In this document: positions 1-6,960 of the stretch, piece by piece | Layout: every line of letters starts with the position of its first letter | How positions within the stretch are numbered: the first letter of the stretch is position 1 | Virus record (IMG/VR): IMGVR_UViG_3300025785_001290 | Coordinates: 1 to 23,110 of that record | Source of the DNA: a virus | Reading direction: 5' to 3' (one strand) | Length of the DNA: 23,110 nt | The notes under the pieces: model-generated | Database searches by the model: none | What the model saw: the letters and a program-made list of their open reading frames with translations, nothing else | What the model was told of the DNA's origin: nothing | Made by a program: the position numbers and the translations under genes

Positions 1-1818
1 CTTTACTGGTTCTGTCTTTCCCTTGACGGCGAGTAAGTCGAGCTCAACGACTTGGTATGTATCTCGTACATACTCGGCGGTTTTTGGTCCGATGACAATT
101 TTGACCCCGTAAGGCTTTGATTGACCTTCCAAACGAGATGCCAAATTGACCCCATCACCCAAGCAAGTATAATCAAAACGCTGGGCACTGCCCATATTAC
201 CGACAACAACAGTATCAGTATTAATACCGAGACCCATTCCAAAAGCGGGGATTCCTTCTGCGGTAACTTCATTGTTAAATTCCTTTAATGCTTTCAACAT
301 CTGGAATGCAGTTCTAACAGCATCTTTAGCATGTTGTTCATTGTTAACAGGAGCATTCCAGAAAGCCATCTGCGCATCACCGATGTACTTGTCCAGTGTA
401 CCCTTGTTTTCAAGAATCGCTTTGGTCATTGCTGTCATATAACGATTCATAATCTTAGTTAGTCCCTGTACATCCTTGCCGTAGTGTTCTGAAATTGTAG
501 TAAACCCGCGAACGTCAGTGAACATGATAGACAACTCTTGTTCGGTACCGCCTAGCTGTAGCATATCTGGATTGCGCTGCAACTGCGCAACAAGATCCGG
601 TGACAAATATGTGCCAAACTGTTTCTTAATTTGTTGCTTCTGAAGGAACTCATTAATGAATTTAACTGAATAAACGTGTAAATAAATGACTAGTGCTGCT
701 AGGAAGTTAAAGGATATATCGAATAATATTTTATTGTGGTTAAACATATAAACAGGCGCATATACATAACCTGCTAGAAGTATACCAATCCAAACAATAG
801 AATATCTTACATTAGACAATCCGATAACTGCAAGAGAAAGAAAAGCAAATGCCGCAAGATCAACAAGACCAACCCAATTCGGAATCGAAACAGAATCTCC
901 ATTTAGAAGAGTCTGGAGAATACTGGCCTGAACCTGATGGGGCATTTCGGCACCAGCCGGAGTCGCTACGGGATTTGCAATTCCGCTCGCAGTCACACCA
1001 AGTAGAACGATCTTTCCATCGAGACGAGGAATATTCTCGCCTACTTCAAACGATGAGAATACGTAATTCGGGTTATTAAAAATACGCCCATATTCATCAG
1101 TGGAGATTTTACCAAACTGTGGAACACGAACCGCCTCAACTCCCGTCTCATTTATCTTCGCTTGATAGCTTGGATCGCCTGCGGCAGTACGTAGAAGCTC
1201 TAAAGCAAACGAGGGATAGTATTCTCCAGCTGATGTCGCTAACATTGGAACTCGACGAACAACACCGTCCGATTCGGGAAGAGTCGATGTTATTCCAACG
1301 CCTGCGGCAGATTCTTGAAGACTTGGAATATTATCGAGCACACATGGATAGTTTGGAAGAAAGTCTGTTGGCTTACCGTCTCCAACAACTGCGACGCCTG
1401 TTCGACGAGTAGCTGCGTTATTGCGTGTGCAATCTGAGGAAACTGTCTGACTTAATACTACTGGGTAATTTTTAAGTGATGCTGCGAAAGCATCGTCACC
1501 GTTAAATCTATCTTTTTCAGGGTATAACATAGTGCTACCGACGAGGCCAGCATGACCAGTACCGTACAGATCAGAAATAATTTTCGCATAAGTGTCCCTT
1601 GGAAATGGATATTGACCATATTTGGCCAAGGCTTTTTCACCAATATTTGCAATTACAATCTGTTCACTATGAACAGGTTTACCTAACATTAGATAGTCAT
1701 AGAATTTAAGTTTCATTGCATCAACTAGATACGGGTTTGACAGTTTAACCACCAACAGCAGCGCAAAGGTTAGTATCGCTAACCAAGGGCTTAACAAAAC
1801 TTTTCTTAAATTCTTCAT
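1..1818 (-). CDS. CHASE2-domain class III adenylate cyclase (3' end outside window)
   Basis: Membrane sensor enzyme predicted to make cAMP from ATP. It is read from ATG 1818 (AAGGA upstream) and is open at the window edge after 606 codons. An N-terminal hydrophobic segment (about 10-25) precedes an extracytoplasmic CHASE2 region (about 30-300; DGVVRR and YPSFALEL fit the family). Three hydrophobic segments follow (about 310-390), then a cytoplasmic cyclase domain (about 425-606). The metal-binding aspartates D435 (FTDVRGFT) and D481 (KYIGDA) are present. K477 and the DYT motif fit adenine recognition, and N558 and R562 (NLASRLE) are the transition-state residues, so the enzyme looks active. 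The last residues, GKTEPVK, are typical of the domain end, so little is missing. It is the last visible gene of the curli-like operon, 10 bp after the PA14/curlin gene. The specificity call (cAMP rather than cGMP) is family inference. Confidence 0.93.
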   Translation of the reverse strand, partial: MKNLRKVLLSPWLAILTFALLLVVKLSNPYLVDAMKLKFYDYLMLGKPVHSEQIVIANIGEKALAKYGQYPFPRDTYAKIISDLYGTGHAGLVGSTMLYPEKDRFNGDDAFAASLKNYPVVLSQTVSSDCTRNNAATRRTGVAVVGDGKPTDFLPNYPCVLDNIPSLQESAAGVGITSTLPESDGVVRRVPMLATSAGEYYPSFALELLRTAAGDPSYQAKINETGVEAVRVPQFGKISTDEYGRIFNNPNYVFSSFEVGENIPRLDGKIVLLGVTASGIANPVATPAGAEMPHQVQASILQTLLNGDSVSIPNWVGLVDLAAFAFLSLAVIGLSNVRYSIVWIGILLAGYVYAPVYMFNHNKILFDISFNFLAALVIYLHVYSVKFINEFLQKQQIKKQFGTYLSPDLVAQLQRNPDMLQLGGTEQELSIMFTDVRGFTTISEHYGKDVQGLTKIMNRYMTAMTKAILENKGTLDKYIGDAQMAFWNAPVNNEQHAKDAVRTAFQMLKALKEFNNEVTAEGIPAFGMGLGINTDTVVVGNMGSAQRFDYTCLGDGVNLASRLEGQSKPYGVKIVIGPKTAEYVRDTYQVVELDLLAVKGKTEPVK

Positions 1819-1828
1819 CACGCTATCC

Positions 1829-3025
1829 TTAATGCTTTACATAGGAGTATCCTGTGCAAGGTCCAGAGGTACACGTAATGCTCATTGACGCACTGTCAGC
1901 GGTGGTAGCATTATCTTGAACAACTGTTACTCCAACGTTAGCACTATTTATAGTTAAAGAGAATAACTTCTGTGCTGCGCCGGCCTGTGTAACGCTTACG
2001 GTATTTCCGCTGGTGGGGATGTTTAATTCAAGAAAATGATTAGCATTGCCCTGCTGTGTTGTAGTAATTGAGTTGTTGCTACCACTAACTTCAATAAATG
2101 CACTTTTGCCCGCAGTTCCGGATTGGGTGACATTGGCAGAATTAGTGCTACCATTAATATTTGCTTCTGTATAATTCGAAGACGTTTGTTGATTAATGGA
2201 CAATGTATTGTATGAACCTATTATAGAGGCTTCTAACAAATTATTATATCCAGGAACCGTAGTGCTTCCTTGTTGCACATTCATGGTATTATAGTTACCA
2301 TTGATCACAGCAGATTGTGCTCCATTAATACCTCGTATCACATTGTAATCACCTGTTTGTGTTATAGTCACATTGGTATTATTTCCATAGTTTTGAATAT
2401 ATACAGAATTATTTGTCAACGACACAGTCTGTGATATTTTAACAAGTTCTTGAGTAGATACTGAAGCACTAGGTAATGGCGCTCCCCCATCTCCGAATGC
2501 TTTTGGATTTGGCATCGTTGTTACATAATCACTATTTGGTATTAACGTGATAGAACCGGATTGATTCCAAAATAACTCTACTGCGGCGCCGCCGCCATTT
2601 TCATAATACCACACGTCAAACGCATAGGTTTGGCCGCCTTGCAGGGTTATAGAACCGCGCCCGTTCCAATTTGCTGGTCCTTGTTCTTGCCAATTACTAA
2701 TAACTCGCGAACCGTTGACATTTAAAATAAATCCGTCATCGGAATAATCATAAAATGTAATAGTCTGCGATCCAGAACCAGGAACAGTAATGTATCCGGT
2801 GAAGTGTATTTCAACTCCGTCTGCTAGTCCGGAATTCATAACAATTCCTGTTCCCCAGTTGTAATTGATGTTAGTAGTTGTTCCAGAATTTAATGCCTGA
2901 CCGCATCCGAAACAAGGAGTAGGTCCACCTGCGCGGTATACCTGATAGTTAACATCCGCAAAAGCTCGTGGAGTGAATAACATTAAACATAGAACAAAAA
3001 TCAAGAGCTTATTAAAGGGTTTCAC
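1829..3025 (-). CDS. Secreted PA14-domain / curlin-repeat fusion protein (putative adhesin)
   Basis: 398 aa, GTG start that overlaps the fecR-like stop as GTGA, with GAGGAG about 10 nt upstream. A signal peptide (about 1-23, ending AFA) is followed by a PA14-like beta-barrel at about 25-172. It carries the hallmark aspartate pair D96-D97 in YSDDGFILNVNG, which in yeast flocculins and related adhesins binds calcium and sugar. From about 195 to 375 the chain is made of Asn/Gln/Ser/Thr-rich curlin-like repeats (NTMNVQQG, NSITTTQQGNANH, NTVSVTQAG), which predict a beta-solenoid. Cysteines C38/C41 and C385/C390 could form disulfides. A natural reading is a sugar-binding head on an amyloid-like stalk exported through CsgG. 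The fusion order is seen in the sequence; the ligand and export route are inferred. Confidence 0.86.
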   Translation of the reverse strand: MKPFNKLLIFVLCLMLFTPRAFADVNYQVYRAGGPTPCFGCGQALNSGTTTNINYNWGTGIVMNSGLADGVEIHFTGYITVPGSGSQTITFYDYSDDGFILNVNGSRVISNWQEQGPANWNGRGSITLQGGQTYAFDVWYYENGGGAAVELFWNQSGSITLIPNSDYVTTMPNPKAFGDGGAPLPSASVSTQELVKISQTVSLTNNSVYIQNYGNNTNVTITQTGDYNVIRGINGAQSAVINGNYNTMNVQQGSTTVPGYNNLLEASIIGSYNTLSINQQTSSNYTEANINGSTNSANVTQSGTAGKSAFIEVSGSNNSITTTQQGNANHFLELNIPTSGNTVSVTQAGAAQKLFSLTINSANVGVTVVQDNATTADSASMSITCTSGPCTGYSYVKH

Positions 3026-4176
3026 TTTGGCGGTGCTCCTCGCTGAATAATAGTAATTGTTCCATCGGGTCGTCCCGTACCCGGAGTAGGCCAGTGATGA
3101 TCGGAGAAATTAAATCCGCCAACAATTCCGTCTTGTTCTGTTGTTATTTCTACTTTGGTATTTTTAGGTAAAATGATAATAGATTCTTGTAATTTACTGT
3201 CAGAAATTGTAGTATATGTCCAACCGATCTGGATTAATTTCTTACTAAGCAAGGGATCGACGTCTGTATACACTGTTTGTTTTAATTTTTGTCCCGGATT
3301 ATACTCTACGTATACGGCTTGGAGTTCTGGCTGTGTAGGTGGATTGGCTATAGCAGCAGCAACCATTTCTACATTATCTGTAGTATTTAAATCAGGCTCT
3401 GCGTTTTTATCAGCAGCATTACCCGCCGCATTGGTTTTTTTGAATTCTTTTTTTGCTGACTGTTCTAGGCTTGTACCATCCGAGGTAGGGGGCGTTGCAA
3501 TCTGCAATGAGTTGTTTAATTGCCGGGAGTTAAGGCTAACTGTTTTCGGTGGTGTCGGAGATATATTTGCGCTATCTACTACAGTGGCTTGGAACGGCTT
3601 GTTTAGAGTAACTTTTCCAGTAGCGGTAGCAACTTCGATTTCACCTGTTGGACAATCTGCGATTAGCTTATCCGGATCTTTTTCATCATAACAATTTGGC
3701 AGCAGAACAACCATAGTTCTACCAATCTCGTCAACACTCATGATAAAATCTGTACCACGTACACCAATTGTGGCAGTAGGTGAATGAATATTTACTGCTC
3801 CGGGATTGTTATGAGCAATTGCACCCGATGCATAGCGTACAGTGCCTAGTGCAACTTTAAGTCCTAGCTTACCTTTATTTGATTTTCCGCCATCGAACAC
3901 AAAATCATCTATTACTAATTTGCTATTTTCTGTAATACTAACTGTGGTTGCATCCACAAACGTGATTTTAAATTTTCCTTGACTATTAGTAGAAACAGTA
4001 TCATTCTTTTCAATGCCTGCACCTTTGGCAGCAGGCATGGCCCGGGCAGCACGTTTAATCTGCCCGGCGCCTTTAAACTCTGTTATTGATCCAATACCGG
4101 CATAAGCAGGCACTGACAATAACATCAGTAATAATGCTAATAGTTTACTTGCCTGTTTTAATGTTGATCGTACCAT
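3022..4176 (-). CDS. Periplasmic FecR-domain protein
   Basis: A FecR-domain protein of 384 aa from ATG 4176. A GTG at 4188 would add four residues, but neither start has a good ribosome-binding site. The gene overlaps the upstream curlin gene by about 30 nt. A signal peptide (ending PAYA, about residue 26) is followed by the FecR fold at about 30-160, with LGTVRYASG and the signature SPTATIGVRGTDF. The rest is Lys/Asn-rich with no transmembrane segment after the signal, so the product is probably periplasmic or secreted. It is not the classical FecR: there is no cytoplasmic anti-sigma N-terminus, no FecI-like sigma gene and no TonB receptor nearby. FecR-domain proteins of this exported type are known next to CHASE2 proteins in bacteria, which fits its position two genes before the cyclase. 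Its partner and ligand are unknown. Confidence 0.85.
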   Translation of the reverse strand: MVRSTLKQASKLLALLLMLLSVPAYAGIGSITEFKGAGQIKRAARAMPAAKGAGIEKNDTVSTNSQGKFKITFVDATTVSITENSKLVIDDFVFDGGKSNKGKLGLKVALGTVRYASGAIAHNNPGAVNIHSPTATIGVRGTDFIMSVDEIGRTMVVLLPNCYDEKDPDKLIADCPTGEIEVATATGKVTLNKPFQATVVDSANISPTPPKTVSLNSRQLNNSLQIATPPTSDGTSLEQSAKKEFKKTNAAGNAADKNAEPDLNTTDNVEMVAAAIANPPTQPELQAVYVEYNPGQKLKQTVYTDVDPLLSKKLIQIGWTYTTISDSKLQESIIILPKNTKVEITTEQDGIVGGFNFSDHHWPTPGTGRPDGTITIIQRGAPPK

Positions 4177-4921
4177 TTGATCCAACACTTGTTAAATTAA
4201 TAATGGTAGAATTTGGTCCATACTGTTGAGTTGTAACATTATTATTCGAACCGGTTATATTTTCATATAAACTGTGTCCATACATGCCACCAATGTCAGA
4301 CTGAGTAGCATTAACAGTGTTGTAACTGCCATTGTATACCACAGTCTGGGAAGCATTAGGAGAGGTAACATCCATATTTAAAGTATTGTTACTACCAGTT
4401 ACATTTACAGTATTGGTGATGTTCGCTGCTGCACCGTGAAATACATAAGAATTGCTATCCCCAGTGAATAATGCGTTCATATTAAGATTGTTACATGATG
4501 CTTCGTTTGTGCCGTTACCGCAACGAACAACAGCAGAGTTGCTATTACCAATCTGTCGTAGGGTTACTGTTGCTAATCCCAATGCTCCTGTATCAGAAAC
4601 AACAGATGCCAATACTGAGTTACTATTTCCTGTTTGAATTACAGTAACGGTTTGATTGTCACCTCTTAGATAAACAGGGTCACTTAATGTACCTACTGTG
4701 TTAGTTTGACCAGTTTGTTGGACGTTGATATTGACGTTAGAACCTGCTTGATTGATATAAACTCGGTTTGTTTGTGCAACTGCATCTGCTTCTGCCTGAT
4801 TAGGTGAAGTAGCAACAATTGCTGGTGGCGATGGCGGTGTAGGCACAGTTGCCACTGATTGTGCAAACGCAGGCGATGCAAATAATACTGTGGTAAGTAA
4901 TATTGATTTTAATAGTTTCAT
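4145..4921 (-). CDS. Secreted curlin-repeat (CsgA/CsgB-like) protein
   Basis: 258 aa, ATG overlapping the csgG stop (ATGA), with AGGAG 8 nt upstream. A signal peptide (1-20, cleavage after AFA) is followed by a Pro/Ala-rich linker (about 21-50). That linker replaces the Gly/Asn-rich export segment of E. coli CsgA. Residues about 52 to 258 hold repeats with the curlin pattern of Asn, alternating hydrophobics and Gln-x-Gly-x-x-Asn: VYINQAGSN, VNVQQTG-like, TVTVIQTGNSN and TVTLRQIGNSN are the clearest, degenerating toward the C-terminus. C134 and C143 may form a disulfide. Lying directly after csgF-csgG, it is the best candidate for the secreted fibre subunit. Whether it is the CsgA or CsgB equivalent cannot be told from the sequence. 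Confidence 0.87.
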   Translation of the reverse strand: MKLLKSILLTTVLFASPAFAQSVATVPTPPSPPAIVATSPNQAEADAVAQTNRVYINQAGSNVNINVQQTGQTNTVGTLSDPVYLRGDNQTVTVIQTGNSNSVLASVVSDTGALGLATVTLRQIGNSNSAVVRCGNGTNEASCNNLNMNALFTGDSNSYVFHGAAANITNTVNVTGSNNTLNMDVTSPNASQTVVYNGSYNTVNATQSDIGGMYGHSLYENITGSNNNVTTQQYGPNSTIINLTSVGSNGTINIKTGK

Positions 4922-5739
4922 CTTGATTGCTCCTGTGGCTTAGCCTTAAAACGCCAAAGCCCTTTCCTTTCTCCCTGCTTTATTAGCTCTACAACTCCTG
5001 TCTCTATAGCAGACCGTATTGCATAGCTGGCTGGCTCATTTCTAGTTTGTTGACCGTCAACTTCAAATGCCTTTGTGCCTAGATCAAAAAACTCAAATGC
5101 AGTAATACCTTCAGAAGTAGATAGCACAGTTTTTTCAACGGTTACTGTCTCTAGAATTTCTCCAGTTTGTACAGACACTAATCGTAAACTAATTACTACC
5201 TCGTCCTGAATGTACTGTGTATTTGGACCAATTCCTAGAAATCTAACACCATTGCCTCCGGTCTTAACATCGGAGTTATAGTCAATAATGCCACCTTCTA
5301 GGAGTACACCCGCTACCATCAGGGGAGGTAGCGGTGCTGCTTTGTCGCCGCTCTCTAATTCACGCATTTGACGAATCAATTGGCGTTCTTTAATTAGAGA
5401 ATCAAGCGATACTCTTTCTACAGGGCGAAACCACTTTCCGCCACCGGAATCTTGTAGGGTTTTTACCACGTAGGCATCTGCACCTTGTGTAACAGCAGTC
5501 GAAAACGACGACACTGTTTGTGAAGGTTTACGTTGTCCTGTCTTATCTGTAAAACTGTAAACTGCGATAGGAATCGGAACACCATCTAATTCTGGAAGAT
5601 TTGCCCAAAGTTTTGGATTAGTGTAAGTGCTAACAGTAGCAGGAACAGGATTCAAATAGGAATGATTTAGCCTAGGACCAATTCCGCCCACGCATCCGGA
5701 TAATGCAAATAATAGTGGTAATACTATTAACTTTTTCAT
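4918..5739 (-). CDS. csgG: CsgG-like curli secretion channel (outer-membrane lipoprotein)
   Basis: 273 aa, close to the 277 aa of E. coli CsgG. A lipobox LSGC gives lipidated C16. The CsgG family forms a nonameric outer-membrane beta-barrel that exports curli subunits. Conserved blocks are visible: FSTAV at 79-83, SLIKERQLIR near 114-123, the membrane-hairpin region SDVKTGGNGVRFLGIG (156-171), TGEILETVTVEKT (192-204) and SAIETGV with GLWRF near the end. The constriction loop (about 71-79) keeps the Phe of E. coli F56, but the Tyr51 and Asn55 positions hold Ser/Gln and Ser, and the loop seems one residue longer. AAGGAG precedes the ATG, which lies 9 bp after csgF. Confidence 0.96.
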   Translation of the reverse strand: MKKLIVLPLLFALSGCVGGIGPRLNHSYLNPVPATVSTYTNPKLWANLPELDGVPIPIAVYSFTDKTGQRKPSQTVSSFSTAVTQGADAYVVKTLQDSGGGKWFRPVERVSLDSLIKERQLIRQMRELESGDKAAPLPPLMVAGVLLEGGIIDYNSDVKTGGNGVRFLGIGPNTQYIQDEVVISLRLVSVQTGEILETVTVEKTVLSTSEGITAFEFFDLGTKAFEVDGQQTRNEPASYAIRSAIETGVVELIKQGERKGLWRFKAKPQEQSR

Positions 5740-5748
5740 CTTAACTCC

Positions 5749-6198
5749 TTAAAACGCGAATGTTGCAATTGGAACGGTCACTACCGTTTGGTTCCCAGAC
5801 GAATCGACAACAGTTAATGTTACATCGCTGTTTGATTTGACATAGCTAATTGTGTTACCATCTAACTTGAATGTACCTGCAGTCGACGACCCAGGAGCAC
5901 CGCCGAAAAGGTTGTTGCTCAACTGCGTTGCTAACTGTGAATATACCTGACTAGTAAATAGGTTAATAAACTTAGCCATTGGAGTGTTTGCGGCAGCGGT
6001 CGCAGCAGCTTGTGCGGCCGCATTTTGAGCATCGATTAATGCTTGTTTTCTCGATTGTTCTTCCTGTTGGATTGTTACAACGTAACTACCCCAACCTGCT
6101 CCACTAAACGCAGGGTCTTTAAATTGTTGTGTTAAATCACCAGCGAAGGCAGGACTACTTAGTGTTAATAGAATCAGTGCTGCTAGAATCTTTTTCAT
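5749..6198 (-). CDS. csgF: CsgF-like curli assembly factor
   Basis: 149 aa with a signal peptide (1-19, ending AFA). The mature N-terminus reads GDLTQQFKDPAFSG, matching the E. coli CsgF segment TFQFRNPNFGG that inserts into the CsgG pore and caps it at the cell surface. An Ala-rich linker (about 60-73) and the helix FINLFTSQVYSQLATQL with NNLFGG follow, then a C-terminal beta region (TLTVVDSSGNQTVVTV) like the CsgF tail. In curli systems CsgF couples the pore to nucleation of the fibre outside the cell. The start has a near-perfect AGGAGGT ribosome-binding site 8 nt upstream, so strong translation is expected. Confidence 0.93.
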   Translation of the reverse strand: MKKILAALILLTLSSPAFAGDLTQQFKDPAFSGAGWGSYVVTIQQEEQSRKQALIDAQNAAAQAAATAAANTPMAKFINLFTSQVYSQLATQLSNNLFGGAPGSSTAGTFKLDGNTISYVKSNSDVTLTVVDSSGNQTVVTVPIATFAF

Positions 6199-6239
6199 CT
6201 TTACCTACCTCCTTTTTACCTTCAGAAGAGAACACAAAT

Positions 6240-6527
6240 TCAATCTTCAGTATCTTTAACATTTCTATTTTTAGATTTATGTACACTGTGATCCTCCTCT
6301 ATCTGTAGCACTACGCTCACTTTTTGCTGTAATCTTATTAAATCATTGTCTAACATACGAATTCGATCAATTAGCGCAACTAGAACTACGTTTGTCTCAC
6401 CAATTAATGGCATCAATCGTTCAGTAACGAACTTATAAATGAAGTACACGAAATACCCCATTCCCACAGACGAAACTATCGGAAAGCCATATTGCTTAAT
6501 CAATAATGCTAATTGATTTGGATCCAT
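6240..6527 (-). CDS. Small membrane protein, second of a tandem pair (YvrJ/holin-like)
   Basis: 95 aa. One hydrophobic segment at about 14-33, beginning GFPIVSSVGMGYFVYFIY, is followed by an amphipathic, coiled-coil-like stretch (about 45-75) and a charged tail. It is a diverged copy of the gene just upstream, sharing GFPIV, G-x-FVYF and the D-R-x-R-x-(L/M)-(D/N)-x-D pattern, and starts at TAATG on that gene's stop. The GFPIV start of the membrane segment resembles YvrJ-family proteins and some small phage membrane proteins. Candidate roles are holin, antiholin or an inner-membrane component of the curli-like machinery that follows 41 bp downstream. The sequence does not decide. Confidence 0.8.
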   Translation of the reverse strand: MDPNQLALLIKQYGFPIVSSVGMGYFVYFIYKFVTERLMPLIGETNVVLVALIDRIRMLDNDLIRLQQKVSVVLQIEEDHSVHKSKNRNVKDTED

Positions 6528-6814
6528 TAGTCTCTTCTCGCATCATTCTTGCCGTCGGCTCGTGCGATACGATCGAGATCCGGTCTTAGTCCCAATGCCG
6601 AACTTACGGTGGCATCGATACGAATCATATCATGATTCATAGTTCTAACTCGGTTGTCTAGCGCAGTGATAATTCCCTGCATGCCTTTAATGGCTTTGAC
6701 AACGCTTTCGAGAATGTAATTGATTACGAAATAGACAAAGACGCCGCCTCCTATAGCCGCAACTATAGGAAATCCGACGTCTCCGATTAACTTAAAGATT
6801 ACATCACTATTCAT
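6527..6814 (-). CDS. Small membrane protein, first of a tandem pair (YvrJ/holin-like)
   Basis: 95 aa, the same length as its neighbour. A transmembrane segment at about 14-33 (GFPIVAAIGGGVFVYFVI) is followed by a helical region with DNRVRTMNHDMIRI and an Asp/Arg-rich tail. It is the first gene after the 146-bp gap at 6815-6960, and so the probable first gene of the curli-like operon. It also lies directly downstream of a peptidoglycan-hydrolase gene, a place where phages often keep a holin. I see no clear ribosome-binding site; GCGTGC precedes the ATG. Confidence 0.8.
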   Translation of the reverse strand: MNSDVIFKLIGDVGFPIVAAIGGGVFVYFVINYILESVVKAIKGMQGIITALDNRVRTMNHDMIRIDATVSSALGLRPDLDRIARADGKNDARRD

Positions 6815-6960
6815 GCACGCTTATTTAAAGTGTACGATAATGAAATTAAATGTATAGTTAAGTGGTGAACTACGTAGAGCGTATGCAGCCTTCACCTAGC
6901 CTCAGGAGCCTCTCACACCAGCAATCAACTACGTTGATTTACCTCTATCATATAGAGTAT
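6815..6960 (-). promoter_or_regulatory. 146-bp intergenic region with three hairpins
   Basis: The largest gene-free stretch, lying between the hydrolase gene and the curli-like operon. Three inverted repeats are seen: 6943-6957 (CTCTAT, 3-nt loop, 6-bp stem), 6923-6939 (AATCAAC, 3-nt loop, perfect 7-bp stem) and 6864-6896 (GGTGAA/TTCACC closing an inner TACG/CGTA stem). No T-run follows any of them, so they are not classic terminators. No TATAAATA late box is present. A weak sigma70-like pair on the minus strand (TTAACT, 16 nt, TATCGT, about 6838-6865) is possible but poor. It probably holds the operon promoter and a structured leader or processing site; I do not recognise a known RNA family. 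Confidence 0.5.

Noticed and set aside
849-1412. Two open plus-strand frames (76 and 97 codons) opposite the cyclase gene
   Set aside because: They lie antisense to a clear CHASE2/cyclase reading with intact catalytic motifs, lack good ribosome-binding sites and show no recognisable domain.
3155-3691. 178-codon plus-strand frame opposite the FecR gene
   Set aside because: It is antisense to a FecR-domain gene with signal peptide and signature motif; the composition is that of a mirrored coding strand.
1829-4921. CRISPR or DNA tandem repeats in the curlin-like genes
   Set aside because: The repeats are at protein level and degenerate; no regularly spaced identical DNA repeats are present.
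1-6814. Bacterial chromosome fragment or prophage boundary
   Set aside because: No integrase, attachment repeat or strand change is seen at 6815-6960, and packing and overlap style are the same on both sides. A chimeric assembly cannot be fully excluded from sequence alone.
6815-6960. tRNA or known riboswitch
   Set aside because: I tried cloverleaf folding on both strands and found no acceptor, D-arm or T-arm set; the hairpins match no RNA family I can recall.
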